Shown: positions 1-6,610, counted from the first letter of the stretch. The stretch: 38,332 bases of DNA from JAGGSN01 sp965603725 (GCA_965603725.1 CBFDEC010000030.1:1-38332), one strand, 5' to 3'. The notes: generated from the letters alone by a model not told the origin. Made by a program: numbers and translations.

Positions 1-155
1 GATTAGGAATCTATAGAGCCTAAAACAAGTTTGATTTTTGCCATGACAGAACTAGCTTGAAATACGATACAATCATAGGGACGAAACTCACAAAGAATTG
101 GGGAATTGGGAAATATCAAAAGACTGGTTTTTTTCAGAAAAGTGCCATTTTAGTA

Positions 156-184
156 TTGACATCGTAGGTCATTTAAAATAGACT
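156..184 (+). promoter_or_regulatory. sigma70-like promoter of the OmpA-type lipoprotein gene
   Basis: TTGACA at 156-161 and TAGACT at 179-184 are separated by 17 bases. The predicted start of transcription lies about 50 bases before the lipoprotein start codon. A TATAAT at 185-190 is also present, but its 23-base distance from the -35 is too long. The rest of 1-238 shows no gene. Confidence 0.45.
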
Positions 185-241
185 TATAATATAAAAGACT
201 ATTATCCGGCTATTAAATAAACCTAATCAAGGAGGAAAATG

Positions 242-862
242 ATGGATTGGAAGAAATTTATTGGTTTTGCATCATTGATTATCTTGCTAATGGGCTGTGC
301 CAGCAACAAAACCTTTATTGCCCAAAAAGACCAGGAAATCGCGCAGTTGAAAAAGCAATTGGCGGAAAAAGAATCTGCCGCAACAGACCAGCAAAAGAAA
401 TCTGATCAGCTGACAGCGGATTTGAATAAGCAACTTGCTGATCTGAAGCAAAAAGAGCAAGTCTGGATTGCCGAAAAAGAGGGCATGACCGCCATAACTT
501 TGCCAAACGCAGTACTCTTCGCAACTGGAAGCGTTAAATTGACGCCCGATGGAAAAAAAGCAATAGATGAGATTTGGAAAGTGCTGTCTAAATACCCCGA
601 TCGCAAAGTCCAAATTCAGGGCCACACAGACAATATTCCTATTGCTAAGAAGTTTGAGGGCAAGTATAAATCAAACTGGGAATTGTCATCTGCACGCGCC
701 CACACCATTCTTCACTATGTAATGGCTAAACCCAGAGCGAAGCCAAAAAGATTAGCCGCGGTTGGATACGGTGAGTTTCAACCGATAGCGGATAATACAA
801 CTAAACTAGGCCGGGCAAAAAACCGGCGTGTGGTGATAGCCGTAATGGGTAAAAGCTCTTGA
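242..862 (+). CDS. OmpA/MotB-type peptidoglycan-binding lipoprotein
   Basis: This is an outer-membrane lipoprotein that should anchor the envelope to peptidoglycan. Residues below count from the upstream ATG at 239; the ATG at 242 fits better because GGAGG at 231-235 is then 6 bases away instead of 3. A short hydrophobic signal ends in the lipobox LLMGC, with the lipidated cysteine at residue 20. Residues 28-82 are charged and heptad-like (many K, E, Q and L), so probably a coiled coil. Residues 88-205 form the OmpA C-terminal domain, with GHTDN at 128-132, the SNWELSSARA segment, GYGEF and a final NRRV. The arrangement of lipobox, coiled coil and OmpA domain is typical of Pal or MotB-like anchors. 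The family call is firm; the specific role is not known. Confidence 0.9.
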   Translation: MDWKKFIGFASLIILLMGCASNKTFIAQKDQEIAQLKKQLAEKESAATDQQKKSDQLTADLNKQLADLKQKEQVWIAEKEGMTAITLPNAVLFATGSVKLTPDGKKAIDEIWKVLSKYPDRKVQIQGHTDNIPIAKKFEGKYKSNWELSSARAHTILHYVMAKPRAKPKRLAAVGYGEFQPIADNTTKLGRAKNRRVVIAVMGKSS

Positions 863-1021
863 GCTGACACCGATCTTATGGCATATACATTGCCAGTCAC
901 ATTGAATATCAAGAAGAGAGAGGAAAATAAATAGTCTTGATATGAGGAAACAGAAAATTATACTGTTTTTGTACAATGCCAGAGTATATATTTCATGAAA
1001 TGATAATCTGGAGGTCAAGCA

Positions 1022-1246
1022 ATGAAACCCAATACAATTATAATAATAATACTGGCGCTGCTTTTGCTGATAATACTTCTTCAAAACACGCAGGTTGTTG
1101 AATTTAGGTTCTTTTTCTGGAAAATGGGCATGTCGCGCATCGTATTGTTGATTTTAACTCTGCTCGTTGGCTATCTAATAGGATTTTTCACAAGACCTTT
1201 GTTAATCAAAAAGGGCAAAACTAATAATTTACATCCTGGCCCGTGA
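1022..1246 (+). CDS. LapA-domain (DUF1049) inner-membrane protein
   Basis: This 74-residue protein has two hydrophobic helices (about 5-21 and 38-57) joined by QNTQVVEFRFFFW, the pattern of the LapA/DUF1049 family. In E. coli the family member LapA works with LapB in controlling lipopolysaccharide synthesis; many other bacteria carry similar proteins of unknown role. The C-terminus is short, basic and cytoplasmic and lacks the coiled coil of longer homologues. GGAGG at 1010-1014 stands 7 bases before the ATG. The gene follows the lipoprotein gene by 159 bases in the same direction, but no operon link can be shown. Confidence 0.75.
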   Translation: MKPNTIIIIILALLLLIILLQNTQVVEFRFFFWKMGMSRIVLLILTLLVGYLIGFFTRPLLIKKGKTNNLHPGP

Positions 1247-1471
1247 TCTAGTAGATTTTTATTTAATGGCGAAAATACCGGGCTAACCAGGTAAAAGCTG
1301 CTACGGCTAAAAAAGCTATCAACCCCAAAATCGTTAATCAAATTAATAATTGTTAAAATACTATTTAGTTTTCATCGGGTGCCAGACTTCAGATCTGACC
1401 GATCCCAATAAGAAAATTCAATTCTCTCTTTGCGCCAGGGGACAATCAACCCGCCGCCAGCGTTGAGTTAA

Positions 1472-1499
1472 TCTGAGGGGAATCTGGACTCCCCTCAGA
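1472..1499. terminator. 10-bp perfect hairpin after the ATP-cone gene
   Basis: The arms 1472-1481 (TCTGAGGGGA) and 1490-1499 pair perfectly around an 8-base loop. The hairpin lies 20 bases beyond the stop of the minus-strand ATP-cone gene. No T tract follows on either strand, so termination is only a guess. It may instead be one of the palindromic modules found throughout the window. The remainder of 1247-1519 shows nothing else. Confidence 0.4.
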
Positions 1500-1519
1500 C
1501 TATTAGCGTTGTTTGCGCG

Positions 1520-1765
1520 TTACTTCTTTGGGGGAGCCGGCTTCTTGAATCCTTCAAAACGCTTGCCGGATTCCGGGTCATGACGTTTGAGCTCTGTGAT
1601 GACATTCTTACGGATATCCGAAGTGGTTAGTCCTTCGCGATGCTTAATTCCGTCCGCAATACTTAGAGCAGTCTTCTCGTTGGCACCGGCATTTTTGATC
1701 GATTTCTCCAGCTTTTTCTTGTCAAACTCTGCCTGTTTTCCTGAACGCTTCTTGATTGATAACAT
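1520..1765 (-). CDS. Stand-alone ATP-cone domain protein
   Basis: The 81-residue product is almost entirely one ATP-cone: IKKRSGKQAEFDKKKLEKSI at residues 3-22, a middle GANEKTALSIADGI helix, then TTSDIRKNVITELKRHDP. ATP-cones are nucleotide-sensing domains at the N-terminus of ribonucleotide reductases and in the repressor NrdR; here neither a catalytic domain nor the NrdR zinc ribbon is attached. The open frame extends 33 codons upstream, but I chose the ATG at 1765 because GGAGG (plus strand 1771-1775) sits 5 bases before it and because homology begins there. The tail PAPPKK is basic and proline-rich. It could be a nucleotide-responsive regulator; this is inference. Confidence 0.75.
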   Translation of the reverse strand: MLSIKKRSGKQAEFDKKKLEKSIKNAGANEKTALSIADGIKHREGLTTSDIRKNVITELKRHDPESGKRFEGFKKPAPPKK

Positions 1766-2102
1766 GTTTACCTCCTGGTTTTTTGGGCACGGCCAACTTA
1801 CTCTAACTGATCCGGTTTGTCTCATTTTCACAGCTACCGGCCGTGACCCGGTCTTTGGGCCCATATCAAACTCTTTGCCAATATATTATATTCCCTGGAT
1901 TACGTCAAGTTAATTGTGTAAAAAGACATAATTATTTTCAATTATGCGGTAATTCAGTACATAAGCCACAATGCCGCAGACAATTCTTTCAACGCTTTTA
2001 GCATTCACAAATTTTCTAAATGGTTTAATCCTCCTTTGTGCCGACAACCAGGTTTTTGGCTGAAGGCTCTGGATTTTGGTTTTTACCATAGACAATACCA
2101 GA
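1766..2102. other. Intergenic stretch without a recognisable gene
   Basis: This AT-rich stretch lies between the ATP-cone gene and the gpmA remnant. I see no convincing start codon with ribosome binding site and no tRNA. No N-terminal part of GpmA (the RHG motif or the RHYG segment) could be found in any frame here, so the 5' part of that gene is lost, not just frameshifted. Confidence 0.5.
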
Positions 2103-2333
2103 GATAATCAGGTCTTTGCTTGGAGAAGAAGTTACGATAATCGGCCGCCAGCTCTGGATCCGCATGATAAAAGGCATCCTCGATTTGATCCGAAGTACTA
2201 CACCCTGGACAAAGATGAGCTCCCCGCAACTGAATGTTTGAAGGATACTTATAAAAGATGTCTTCTCTACTGGCACAGCACAATTGAACCAATAATAAGG
2301 TCGGGCCAGCGAGTCCTTATCAGCGCTCATGGC
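2103..2333 (+). pseudogene. gpmA: Remnant of 2,3-bisphosphoglycerate-dependent phosphoglycerate mutase
   Basis: Translation of this frame gives about 77 residues that follow the middle of GpmA: DNQVFAWRRSYDNRPPAL, then DPKYYTLDKDELPATECLKD, then YWHSTIEPII and SGQRVLISAHG. E. coli GpmA has the equivalent run from about residue 110 (DEQVKQWRRGF) to the catalytic histidine segment (AAHG). Both ends are gone: the N-terminal half with the phospho-accepting RHG motif is absent, and right after AHG, where NSLRALVKYL should follow, the sequence changes to a palindromic repeat (from about 2337). The remnant cannot make an active enzyme. A 199-codon open frame on the opposite strand overlaps it and runs into repeats; I treat that frame as chance. 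Confidence 0.8.
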
Positions 2334-2336
2334 CCG

Positions 2337-2373
2337 GGTGCCCCACTCCCGCCTCAAGCGGGAGTGGGTTACC
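2337..2373. repeat. Palindromic module P1, copy 1 (breaks gpmA)
   Basis: An 11-bp perfect stem (2342-2352 with 2358-2368, loop CTCAA) is extended by GGT/ACC across a 2x2 internal loop. The same module opens the 107-bp repeats at 3886 and 6632; here only the first 40 or so bases of that unit are present. Its left edge coincides with the end of the gpmA similarity. Confidence 0.8.
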
Positions 2374-2427
2374 TCAGAATACAGGAAAATGCTTGCCTGA
2401 TAATTTATCCTATCATATGTTCTGTGC

Positions 2428-2485
2428 ATGGCGGACGTCCTCGTCTGCCATGAATAATGTTGGCGCATGAGGGACGTACGCCAAC
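2428..2485. repeat. Two adjacent palindromes
   Basis: ATGGCGGAC at 2428-2436 pairs with 2443-2451 around GTCCTC (one G-U pair). GTTGGCG at 2459-2465 pairs with 2479-2485. The first palindrome has a near copy at 34605-34630, so it is a dispersed module. Confidence 0.65.
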
Positions 2486-2544
2486 CACGAGAATCCCACG
2501 TATCGAAGATTGCCAGACCACATTTTATTTTGTTGCCGGTTACT

Positions 2545-2799
2545 AAAGATTTTTCTTGCATATTAAAAAATAAACAATTATACTTTCTATAGATATACAG
2601 TGGGGATATTGAGCACGGGTCCAAGTACCGGTTTGAGATCTAATTGCCGGGGCGTTAGGACAAAGCCTTAGGGACTTTAAATCCTTTCAGAGGAGCGCCG
2701 ATCTCATTGTGACATGCTCCGCTGGTTTTTTTATCCCTCAGCAAAGCAGGGCAGAAGTCCCCGCCAGTGGCGAACAGGCCAGACTTCTGCATATTATTG
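2545..2799 (+). repeat. 255-bp duplicated unit, copy A
   Basis: This stretch is nearly identical to 8888-9141. It contains a promoter (TTGCAT 2556-2561, 17 bases, TATACT 2579-2584), the RNA described in the next entry, and a downstream palindrome with arms GCAGAAGTC (2751-2759) and GACTTCTGC (2782-2790). The 9-mer TGCATATTA occurs near both ends of this copy (2557-2565 and 2788-2796), which could be a duplication scar. Between 2800 and 2880 I see only a degenerate palindrome. Confidence 0.85.
2591..2732 (+). ncRNA. Candidate structured small RNA, copy A
   Basis: A sigma70-like promoter ends at 2584, so transcription should start near 2591. The RNA ends in a T7 tract at 2726-2732. The closing helix pairs 2598-2605 with 2717-2724, using two G-U pairs (2604-2718 and 2601-2721). 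Inside it GAGATC (2635-2640) pairs with GATCTC (2700-2705), and GGCG (2651-2654) can pair with CGCC (2696-2699). No reading frame with a ribosome binding site lies within. The end-to-end helix followed by a T tract recalls 6S RNA in outline, but I cannot identify a known family. Confidence 0.6.
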
Positions 2800-2880
2800 T
2801 GCTGGATTCGTAGCGCCCCCATCTCTTCTGGATTTCCGATCGAATCGGGAATGACTAATTTGATTTTTCGTTAGGCTGGG

Positions 2881-2908
2881 TGTGTCAGAAGCTGCAACTT
2901 CTGACACA
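2881..2908 (-). terminator. Hairpin downstream of the protease-like gene
   Basis: The arms 2881-2891 (TGTGTCAGAAG) and 2898-2908 form an 11-bp perfect stem with a 6-base loop, 12 bases beyond the stop codon of the minus-strand gene. There is no clear U tract. Its core (GTCAGAAG and CTTCTGAC) has the same layout as the GTCAGGAG/CTCCTGAC palindromes elsewhere. Confidence 0.5.
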
Positions 2909-2919
2909 CTGACTGCTCA

Positions 2920-3537
2920 CTAAAGAATTACCATCCATGGCACCCAGTTTTTCTTATCAAACAGGTAGAATTTATCACTTTGCGGTTCAACCAGATAGAC
3001 TTTTTTGTCGGTATAGGAATAAAAGATATTAACCGAATGCCCCCACCATGGCGGTTTCCTTGGACCATACCAGATTGTTCCAAAAGCTATCCCCGGGAAG
3101 AAACCATTGACATTTCCCTGAAGAACCTGAGAGAAATCATCACAATCGAATACTTCCGCGATCCATACCCTTAGATCAGTACTATCGAAGTTTCTCATAT
3201 ACTCTTTTAGTTCCCAGATTGAATACTCTGTATAACTTCCATCTGAGATATGTAGACAATAGTTACCTGGCCCTAATGCGCTTTTAATCGCTTTTACAAC
3301 ATTTATTCCCGGGATATTGTCTTTTGTGCCAAAAGCTCTACTAATGTCATCCATCGGTTGAGGGTTTTTATCGAAATCAAAGATTTCAATTCCCTCATTC
3401 ATGCAGGGAGGTTCTGTAGGTTCATCGTAATCCCGTAGAATTACCAGTGGTTCTTTCTCTTCAAGTAATTTGATATAATCTTCCATACTTTGAGCCGATG
3501 GGAATTCTTTTTTTAAGTCATCGATATTAAAATACAT
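2920..3537 (-). CDS. Papain-like cysteine protease candidate (agglutinin C-terminal-like fold)
   Basis: The 205-residue protein has no signal peptide. The N-terminal 100 residues are acidic and unrecognised. The C-terminal half carries FDCDDF (Cys132), WWGHSVNIF (His167) and YLVEPQ (Glu184). Cys, His, Glu in this order, with 17 residues between His and Glu, matches what I recall of the papain-like domain of the mushroom lectin MOA (C215, H257, E274) and its bacterial relatives. I chose the ATG at 3537 because GGAGG (plus strand 3546-3550) is 8 bases away; a TTG five codons upstream overlaps that site. A 7-codon leader precedes it. Homology was judged by eye, so protease activity is inference; a phage-derived or self-defence enzyme is possible. 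Confidence 0.55.
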   Translation of the reverse strand: MYFNIDDLKKEFPSAQSMEDYIKLLEEKEPLVILRDYDEPTEPPCMNEGIEIFDFDKNPQPMDDISRAFGTKDNIPGINVVKAIKSALGPGNYCLHISDGSYTEYSIWELKEYMRNFDSTDLRVWIAEVFDCDDFSQVLQGNVNGFFPGIAFGTIWYGPRKPPWWGHSVNIFYSYTDKKVYLVEPQSDKFYLFDKKNWVPWMVIL

Positions 3538-3582
3538 ATTGTTTGCCTCCAAGACATAAACGTTTACTGTGAAAACTGAAGT

Positions 3583-3606
3583 CTATTTCGCTAAATTATA
3601 TATCAT
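3583..3606 (-). CDS. Possible 7-codon leader peptide
   Basis: On the minus strand AAAGGAGG (plus strand 3611-3618) stands 4 bases before an ATG at 3606 that opens the frame MIYNLAK and stops at 3583. The protease-like gene starts 45 bases later with a similar GGAGGCAAA context. It may be a translated leader, or a duplicated ribosome binding site with a meaningless start codon. Confidence 0.35.
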   Translation of the reverse strand: MIYNLAK

Positions 3607-3885
3607 TTTGCCTCCTTTCATTTATAATTATATATTGTAAAGTCGTATTATGACTCAACAATGTAGGAAATTGATTTAATTTGCTTGATTAAATCATAAA
3701 CTGATTATCAAATTTGCGCAATACGACAAAAATACCCCCTCTATTACGTATAAAAAGTTACGGATGATAAAAGCAAGAAACACTAATATTCTCTATTTGT
3801 AATTCCTGATTATTTTCTTTGGCTTTACAGCAAAAGAGTAGGTTGAAACCTTTACGGTTTCCACACATTCTATAAACCAGAAGCA
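3607..3885. other. AT-rich intergenic stretch, probable minus-strand promoter region
   Basis: No gene is visible. On the minus strand TTGAGT (about plus 3652-3657) is followed after 18 bases by TATATAAT, which could drive the leader and the protease-like gene. The part from 3660 to 3885 shows nothing I can name. Confidence 0.35.
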
Positions 3886-3992
3886 GGGTGCCCCACTCCC
3901 GCCTCAAGCGGGAGTGGGTTACCTCAGCAAAGAACATCCGAAACTAATAATTCGACAATTAGACAGTAGGTCAGGAGCCCTGTGCTCCTGAC
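3886..3992. repeat. 107-bp compound repeat, first full copy
   Basis: This unit differs from 6632-6738 at a single base. It starts with palindrome P1 (arms CCCACTCCCGC and GCGGGAGTGGG) and ends with palindrome P2 (arms GTCAGGAG and CTCCTGAC, 3970-3992), joined by about 40 bases of unique linker. No open frame or transposase is inside, so it is a non-autonomous element or a mosaic of palindromes. Confidence 0.9.
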
Positions 3993-4036
3993 AGTATTAA
4001 ATCATTTATCTTGATGAAATATAGAATCCTTATTTG

Positions 4037-4122
4037 CACGGAAGTTAAGCCTCCCAATCCGCCATAAGCAGAATGGTACTGTCCGCCACAGGCGGATGGG
4101 AGAGTAGGACGCTGCCGGGTTA
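4037..4122 (+). rRNA. 5S rRNA, 3' fragment
   Basis: The sequence CACGGAAGTTAAGCCTCCCA, then a GAATGGTACTG segment, then GGGAGAGTAGGACGCTGCC is the conserved 3' two-thirds of bacterial 5S rRNA. The 5' part that should pair with the 3' end (a CCGGCAGC-like start) is absent: upstream of 4036 the sequence is unrelated AT-rich DNA, with a 107-bp repeat ending 44 bases before. The fragment also carries an insertion-like CCGCC/GGCGG pair in its variable arm. It is followed at once by a strong terminator, as a real rRNA operon end would be. It is a truncated, non-functional gene, and no 23S sequence lies upstream. Confidence 0.8.
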
Positions 4123-4128
4123 AATTTG

Positions 4129-4159
4129 AAAACCCTCATTGGAAATGATGGGGGTTTTT
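4129..4159 (+). terminator. Intrinsic terminator after the 5S fragment
   Basis: An 11-bp stem pairs 4129-4139 (AAAACCCTCAT) with 4148-4158, with one G-U pair and an 8-base loop, and runs into T5 at 4155-4159. It is the only strong rho-independent terminator in this patch and is probably the original end of an rRNA operon. Confidence 0.8.
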
Positions 4160-4278
4160 GGGTCGATAAACCTTGACAAAGCAAAGATTGTCTATGATAT
4201 TGTCAAAGAAGGGTAAAAAAAGTTATTAATGGATTTCATATTCAAGAATACAAATGTTATAATGAGAGGGATTTTTGG

Positions 4279-4307
4279 TTGAAATATTTAATTAAAGGGT
4301 ATATAAT
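4279..4307 (+). promoter_or_regulatory. Strong sigma70-like promoter of the HEPN-like gene
   Basis: TTGAAA (4279-4284) and a perfect TATAAT (4302-4307) are 17 bases apart. The predicted leader is about 30 bases long. Confidence 0.65.
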
Positions 4308-4344
4308 TATTTAAAATAGACTATTAAAATACAAAGGATCTAAC

Positions 4345-5007
4345 ATGCAAATAAAAGAAAATATTAAAGTCAAGTTTAGTGAATTATTATTATCTGGAAA
4401 TCAAATAAAACAAGGTAATGAACACGGTCAAATTAGGGGCAACAATCATGAACAAGAATGTAAAGCATGGCTTGCATCAGCACAAAATATTGTCCATCTA
4501 ATAATTAATAATAAAGATAATCCATATAGATTATGGGTAGACAAAATATGCAAAGAGGAACATGGTTATGGTATAAATAATGCAGTTGGGGAAGTATGCG
4601 GAATATTGCAAAACTTGCTTAGCGATATAGATTCCGGTTTGTTGTCCTCAATAGAGAATAAAACACAAGCTTTTGTATTTGATAATTTTTTGGATCATGC
4701 AAAGTCTTATTGGCGGAATAATATGCACAAGGAAGCAGGAGTAATTTCTGGGGTTGTTTTTGAAGATTCAATAAGAAGTATATGTCGTAATGAAAATATT
4801 GAAGAAAAAGATATTAAACTTGATGCTTTAATAAATAGTCTTGTTAAGAATGAAACTATTAGCCCAGTAAAGGCAAAGAGAGCACGTGTAGGAGCGGCTG
4901 TTCGTACTAAGGCAACACATGCACAGTGGGAAGAATTTGATATTAATGATGTAAAAACAACTATTGATTTTACCGAGGAATTAATTGAAAATTTGTTGGA
5001 TAAGTGA
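4345..5007 (+). CDS. HEPN-like protein, unassigned
   Basis: The 220-residue protein is all-helical in appearance. Residues 110-215 resemble a domain found in many defence and DUF4145-like proteins: FDNFLDHAKSYW, then GVVFEDSIRSICR, then KLDALINSLVKN, then RVGAAVRTKATHAQWEEFDI. Arg187 and His192 give the Rx4H motif of HEPN ribonucleases, at the place where relatives carry RNKAAHG. The N-terminal 100 residues are not recognised. AAAGGA (4333-4338) lies 6 bases before the ATG and a strong promoter is directly upstream, so it is its own transcription unit. Its base composition is more AT-rich than that of the housekeeping genes, which suggests transfer. A role in phage defence is inference. Confidence 0.6.
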   Translation: MQIKENIKVKFSELLLSGNQIKQGNEHGQIRGNNHEQECKAWLASAQNIVHLIINNKDNPYRLWVDKICKEEHGYGINNAVGEVCGILQNLLSDIDSGLLSSIENKTQAFVFDNFLDHAKSYWRNNMHKEAGVISGVVFEDSIRSICRNENIEEKDIKLDALINSLVKNETISPVKAKRARVGAAVRTKATHAQWEEFDINDVKTTIDFTEELIENLLDK

Positions 5008-5047
5008 TGTGTTTAGCAAAGTAGATACCGTCTTTCAAGTCAAGGGC

Positions 5048-5108
5048 AGCTCGTAGGGCAGCAGTCCCCGAGACCTGCCGACAACTTGGCAAAAGTCGGG
5101 GACTTTTG
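5048..5108. repeat. Palindromic module P3, copy 1
   Basis: The text starting AGCTCGTAGGGCA and containing CCCCGAGACCTGCCGACA is shared with 6501-6567 (nearly full) and 5896-5921 (partial). CCCCGA at 5066-5071 can pair with TCGGGG at 5096-5101. Confidence 0.7.
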
Positions 5109-5159
5109 ATTTTCATACCAATATCGCTAGGAAAGGGTTTCTAACGACGCCAGGTATTT

Positions 5160-5888
5160 ATGAGTGTTTACCAGATATACTTAGAGATCGATAATCAGGG
5201 CTGGTGCATGGCGCATGTCCCTGAACTTTTGGGTTGTTTCACTATGGAGAATAACAGAAAAAAGGCTTTGGCTAAACTTCCCGAGAAGATTCGGGATCAT
5301 ATTTCTTGGCTGAAGAAAAATGGCGAAAATATGGTAGGACCAAGGAAGATAGAGCTTGAGATTTGCGAAATTCACATGGGAACCTGCCCCAGAATCAGCG
5401 GCAGTAAAGCGGCAATATTCTCCTTTGACCTAATTCCCCCCTCGGATAAGAAGATCAAACAGGCGCTGAAATGGATGGGTTATAACCGCAAGGAACTTTT
5501 GGCAAAGACCATAAAATTATCGGATGAGGTTTTGGATTGGAAGCCCGATAAGAAGGTCCGCTCGATTAGAGAGACCTTAAGCCATATTGCTAACTGCGAT
5601 TGGTGGTATCTTTCTCGGCTCAAAGATTGGAAAGAGTTATATACTGTGCCTCAAGAATATCCTCCCGGAAAAATCTTTGAGAAGCTAGATATCATGAGGG
5701 GATTGGCTATACGAATTATAAGGAATATTTACCTGCAAGACAGATATAGAGTTAACATTCCTGAAAAATATACGAGTCATAAAGACGAGATATGGACAGC
5801 GGGAAAGATGCTGAGAAGATTTTTAGAACACGAAAGGGAACATATCGAGACGATTGATAAGACACTATTAGGATATAAGGAGGAGTAA
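5160..5888 (+). CDS. HicB-like / DinB-like fusion protein
   Basis: The 242-residue product joins two domains. Residues 1-55 (MSVYQIYLEIDNQGWCMAHV, PELLGCFTMENN, then a helix to ISWLKKNG) are a HicB-like partial RNase H fold, as in HicB antitoxins. Residues 98-240 form a DinB/YfiT-like four-helix bundle with the metal-binding histidines His142 (ETLSHIA), His224 and His228 (EHEREH). DinB-fold proteins include metal-dependent thiol transferases. No HicA toxin gene lies beside this gene. The ribosome binding site is weak (AGG 5152-5154). A repeat fragment follows 8 bases after the stop. The domain assignment is fairly sure; the substrate is unknown. Confidence 0.7.
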   Translation: MSVYQIYLEIDNQGWCMAHVPELLGCFTMENNRKKALAKLPEKIRDHISWLKKNGENMVGPRKIELEICEIHMGTCPRISGSKAAIFSFDLIPPSDKKIKQALKWMGYNRKELLAKTIKLSDEVLDWKPDKKVRSIRETLSHIANCDWWYLSRLKDWKELYTVPQEYPPGKIFEKLDIMRGLAIRIIRNIYLQDRYRVNIPEKYTSHKDEIWTAGKMLRRFLEHEREHIETIDKTLLGYKEE

Positions 5889-5895
5889 TGGCCAT

Positions 5896-5921
5896 GTAGG
5901 CAGCAGTCCCCGAGACCTGCC
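5896..5921. repeat. Palindromic module P3, partial copy
   Basis: GTAGGCAGCAGTCCCCGAGA followed by CCTGCC repeats the left part of the module at 5048; the right arm is missing. Confidence 0.6.
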
Positions 5922-5972
5922 AATATAGATTGATTTTTTGATTTGATTCTTATATTATTATGGAGTAATTGA

Positions 5973-6398
5973 ATGCCCAAAAAAAGCAAAGCGCAATGGC
6001 TTATTGATCTATTGAATGAAGTGGATGGATATATAGATGATAAGGAACTTGCCAAAATACTTGAGAAGCGAGGTCGTACCTGCGTAGGCCCGAACTACAT
6101 CAAGAAAGCCAAAGACGCAGCCAGGAATACGAAAAGCATTGATGATTTTGTAAAAAAGCTTAGTAAAACTCTGCCAATGCTTAAAAAGGAAGGCGATAAA
6201 GTCTATATGGTTTACCCAAAATGTTATTGCCATCATATAAAGGGACTTGAAGGAGATATACCAAAGAGTTACTGCTATTGTTCTATTGGTTGGGTTAAAG
6301 AACTGTTTGAACAAGCCTTAAACAAACCCATCAATGTAAAGCTTGAATCATCCATCCTGGGGGGGGATAAAACCTGCAGATTGAGAGTAGCGTTATAA
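5973..6398 (+). CDS. Cysteine-rich protein, DUF6144-like
   Basis: The 141-residue protein is helical and basic up to residue 75 and then has a compact cysteine-rich part: YPKCYCHHIKG (Cys84, Cys86), SYCYCSIGWVKELFEQAL (Cys101, Cys103) and GGDKTCRLRVAL (Cys135). This ending, a cysteine pair, then an amphipathic helix, then a strand with ILGGDKTC, is seen in small bacterial and archaeal proteins annotated as DUF6144 or as relatives of L-2-amino-thiazoline-4-carboxylic acid hydrolase-type and V4R-type ligand-binding domains. GGAG (5962-5965) lies 7 bases before the ATG. The cysteines may bind a metal. I cannot give a function. Confidence 0.55.
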   Translation: MPKKSKAQWLIDLLNEVDGYIDDKELAKILEKRGRTCVGPNYIKKAKDAARNTKSIDDFVKKLSKTLPMLKKEGDKVYMVYPKCYCHHIKGLEGDIPKSYCYCSIGWVKELFEQALNKPINVKLESSILGGDKTCRLRVAL

Positions 6399-6500
6399 AG
6401 CTTTGATTTTATATATAACCAAGATACCTACCCATCGAGCGGGTTCAAGCTTTCAGCTTAAACAATCCCCTTAATCGGCAGATTTCCAATCTATCGGTTC

Positions 6501-6567
6501 AGCTCGTAGGGCAGGTTTCCCCGAGACCTGCCGACAGCTTGGCAAAAGCTGGGGGCTTTTGCCCTAC
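6501..6567. repeat. Palindromic module P3, copy 2
   Basis: This copy resembles 5048-5108 with several differences and ends in GCTTTTGCCCTAC, which mirrors the GTAGGGCA at its left end, giving an imperfect hairpin of about 65 bases. The rest of 6399-6610 shows no gene. Confidence 0.7.
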
Positions 6568-6610
6568 ATTCATTGACCTGTAAAAAAAAGGCTGATTAAG
6601 GAGAAAAAAA

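Noticed and set aside
2025..2624. A 199-codon minus-strand frame across the gpmA remnant and repeats
   Set aside because: It runs through a palindrome and into the repeated RNA unit, and the plus-strand frame matches GpmA.
2545..2799. Known riboswitch or 6S RNA identity for the duplicated RNA
   Set aside because: I compared it by eye with TPP, SAM-I, FMN, cobalamin, c-di-GMP, fluoride and other motifs and found no match; 6S is similar only in outline, so I leave it unnamed.
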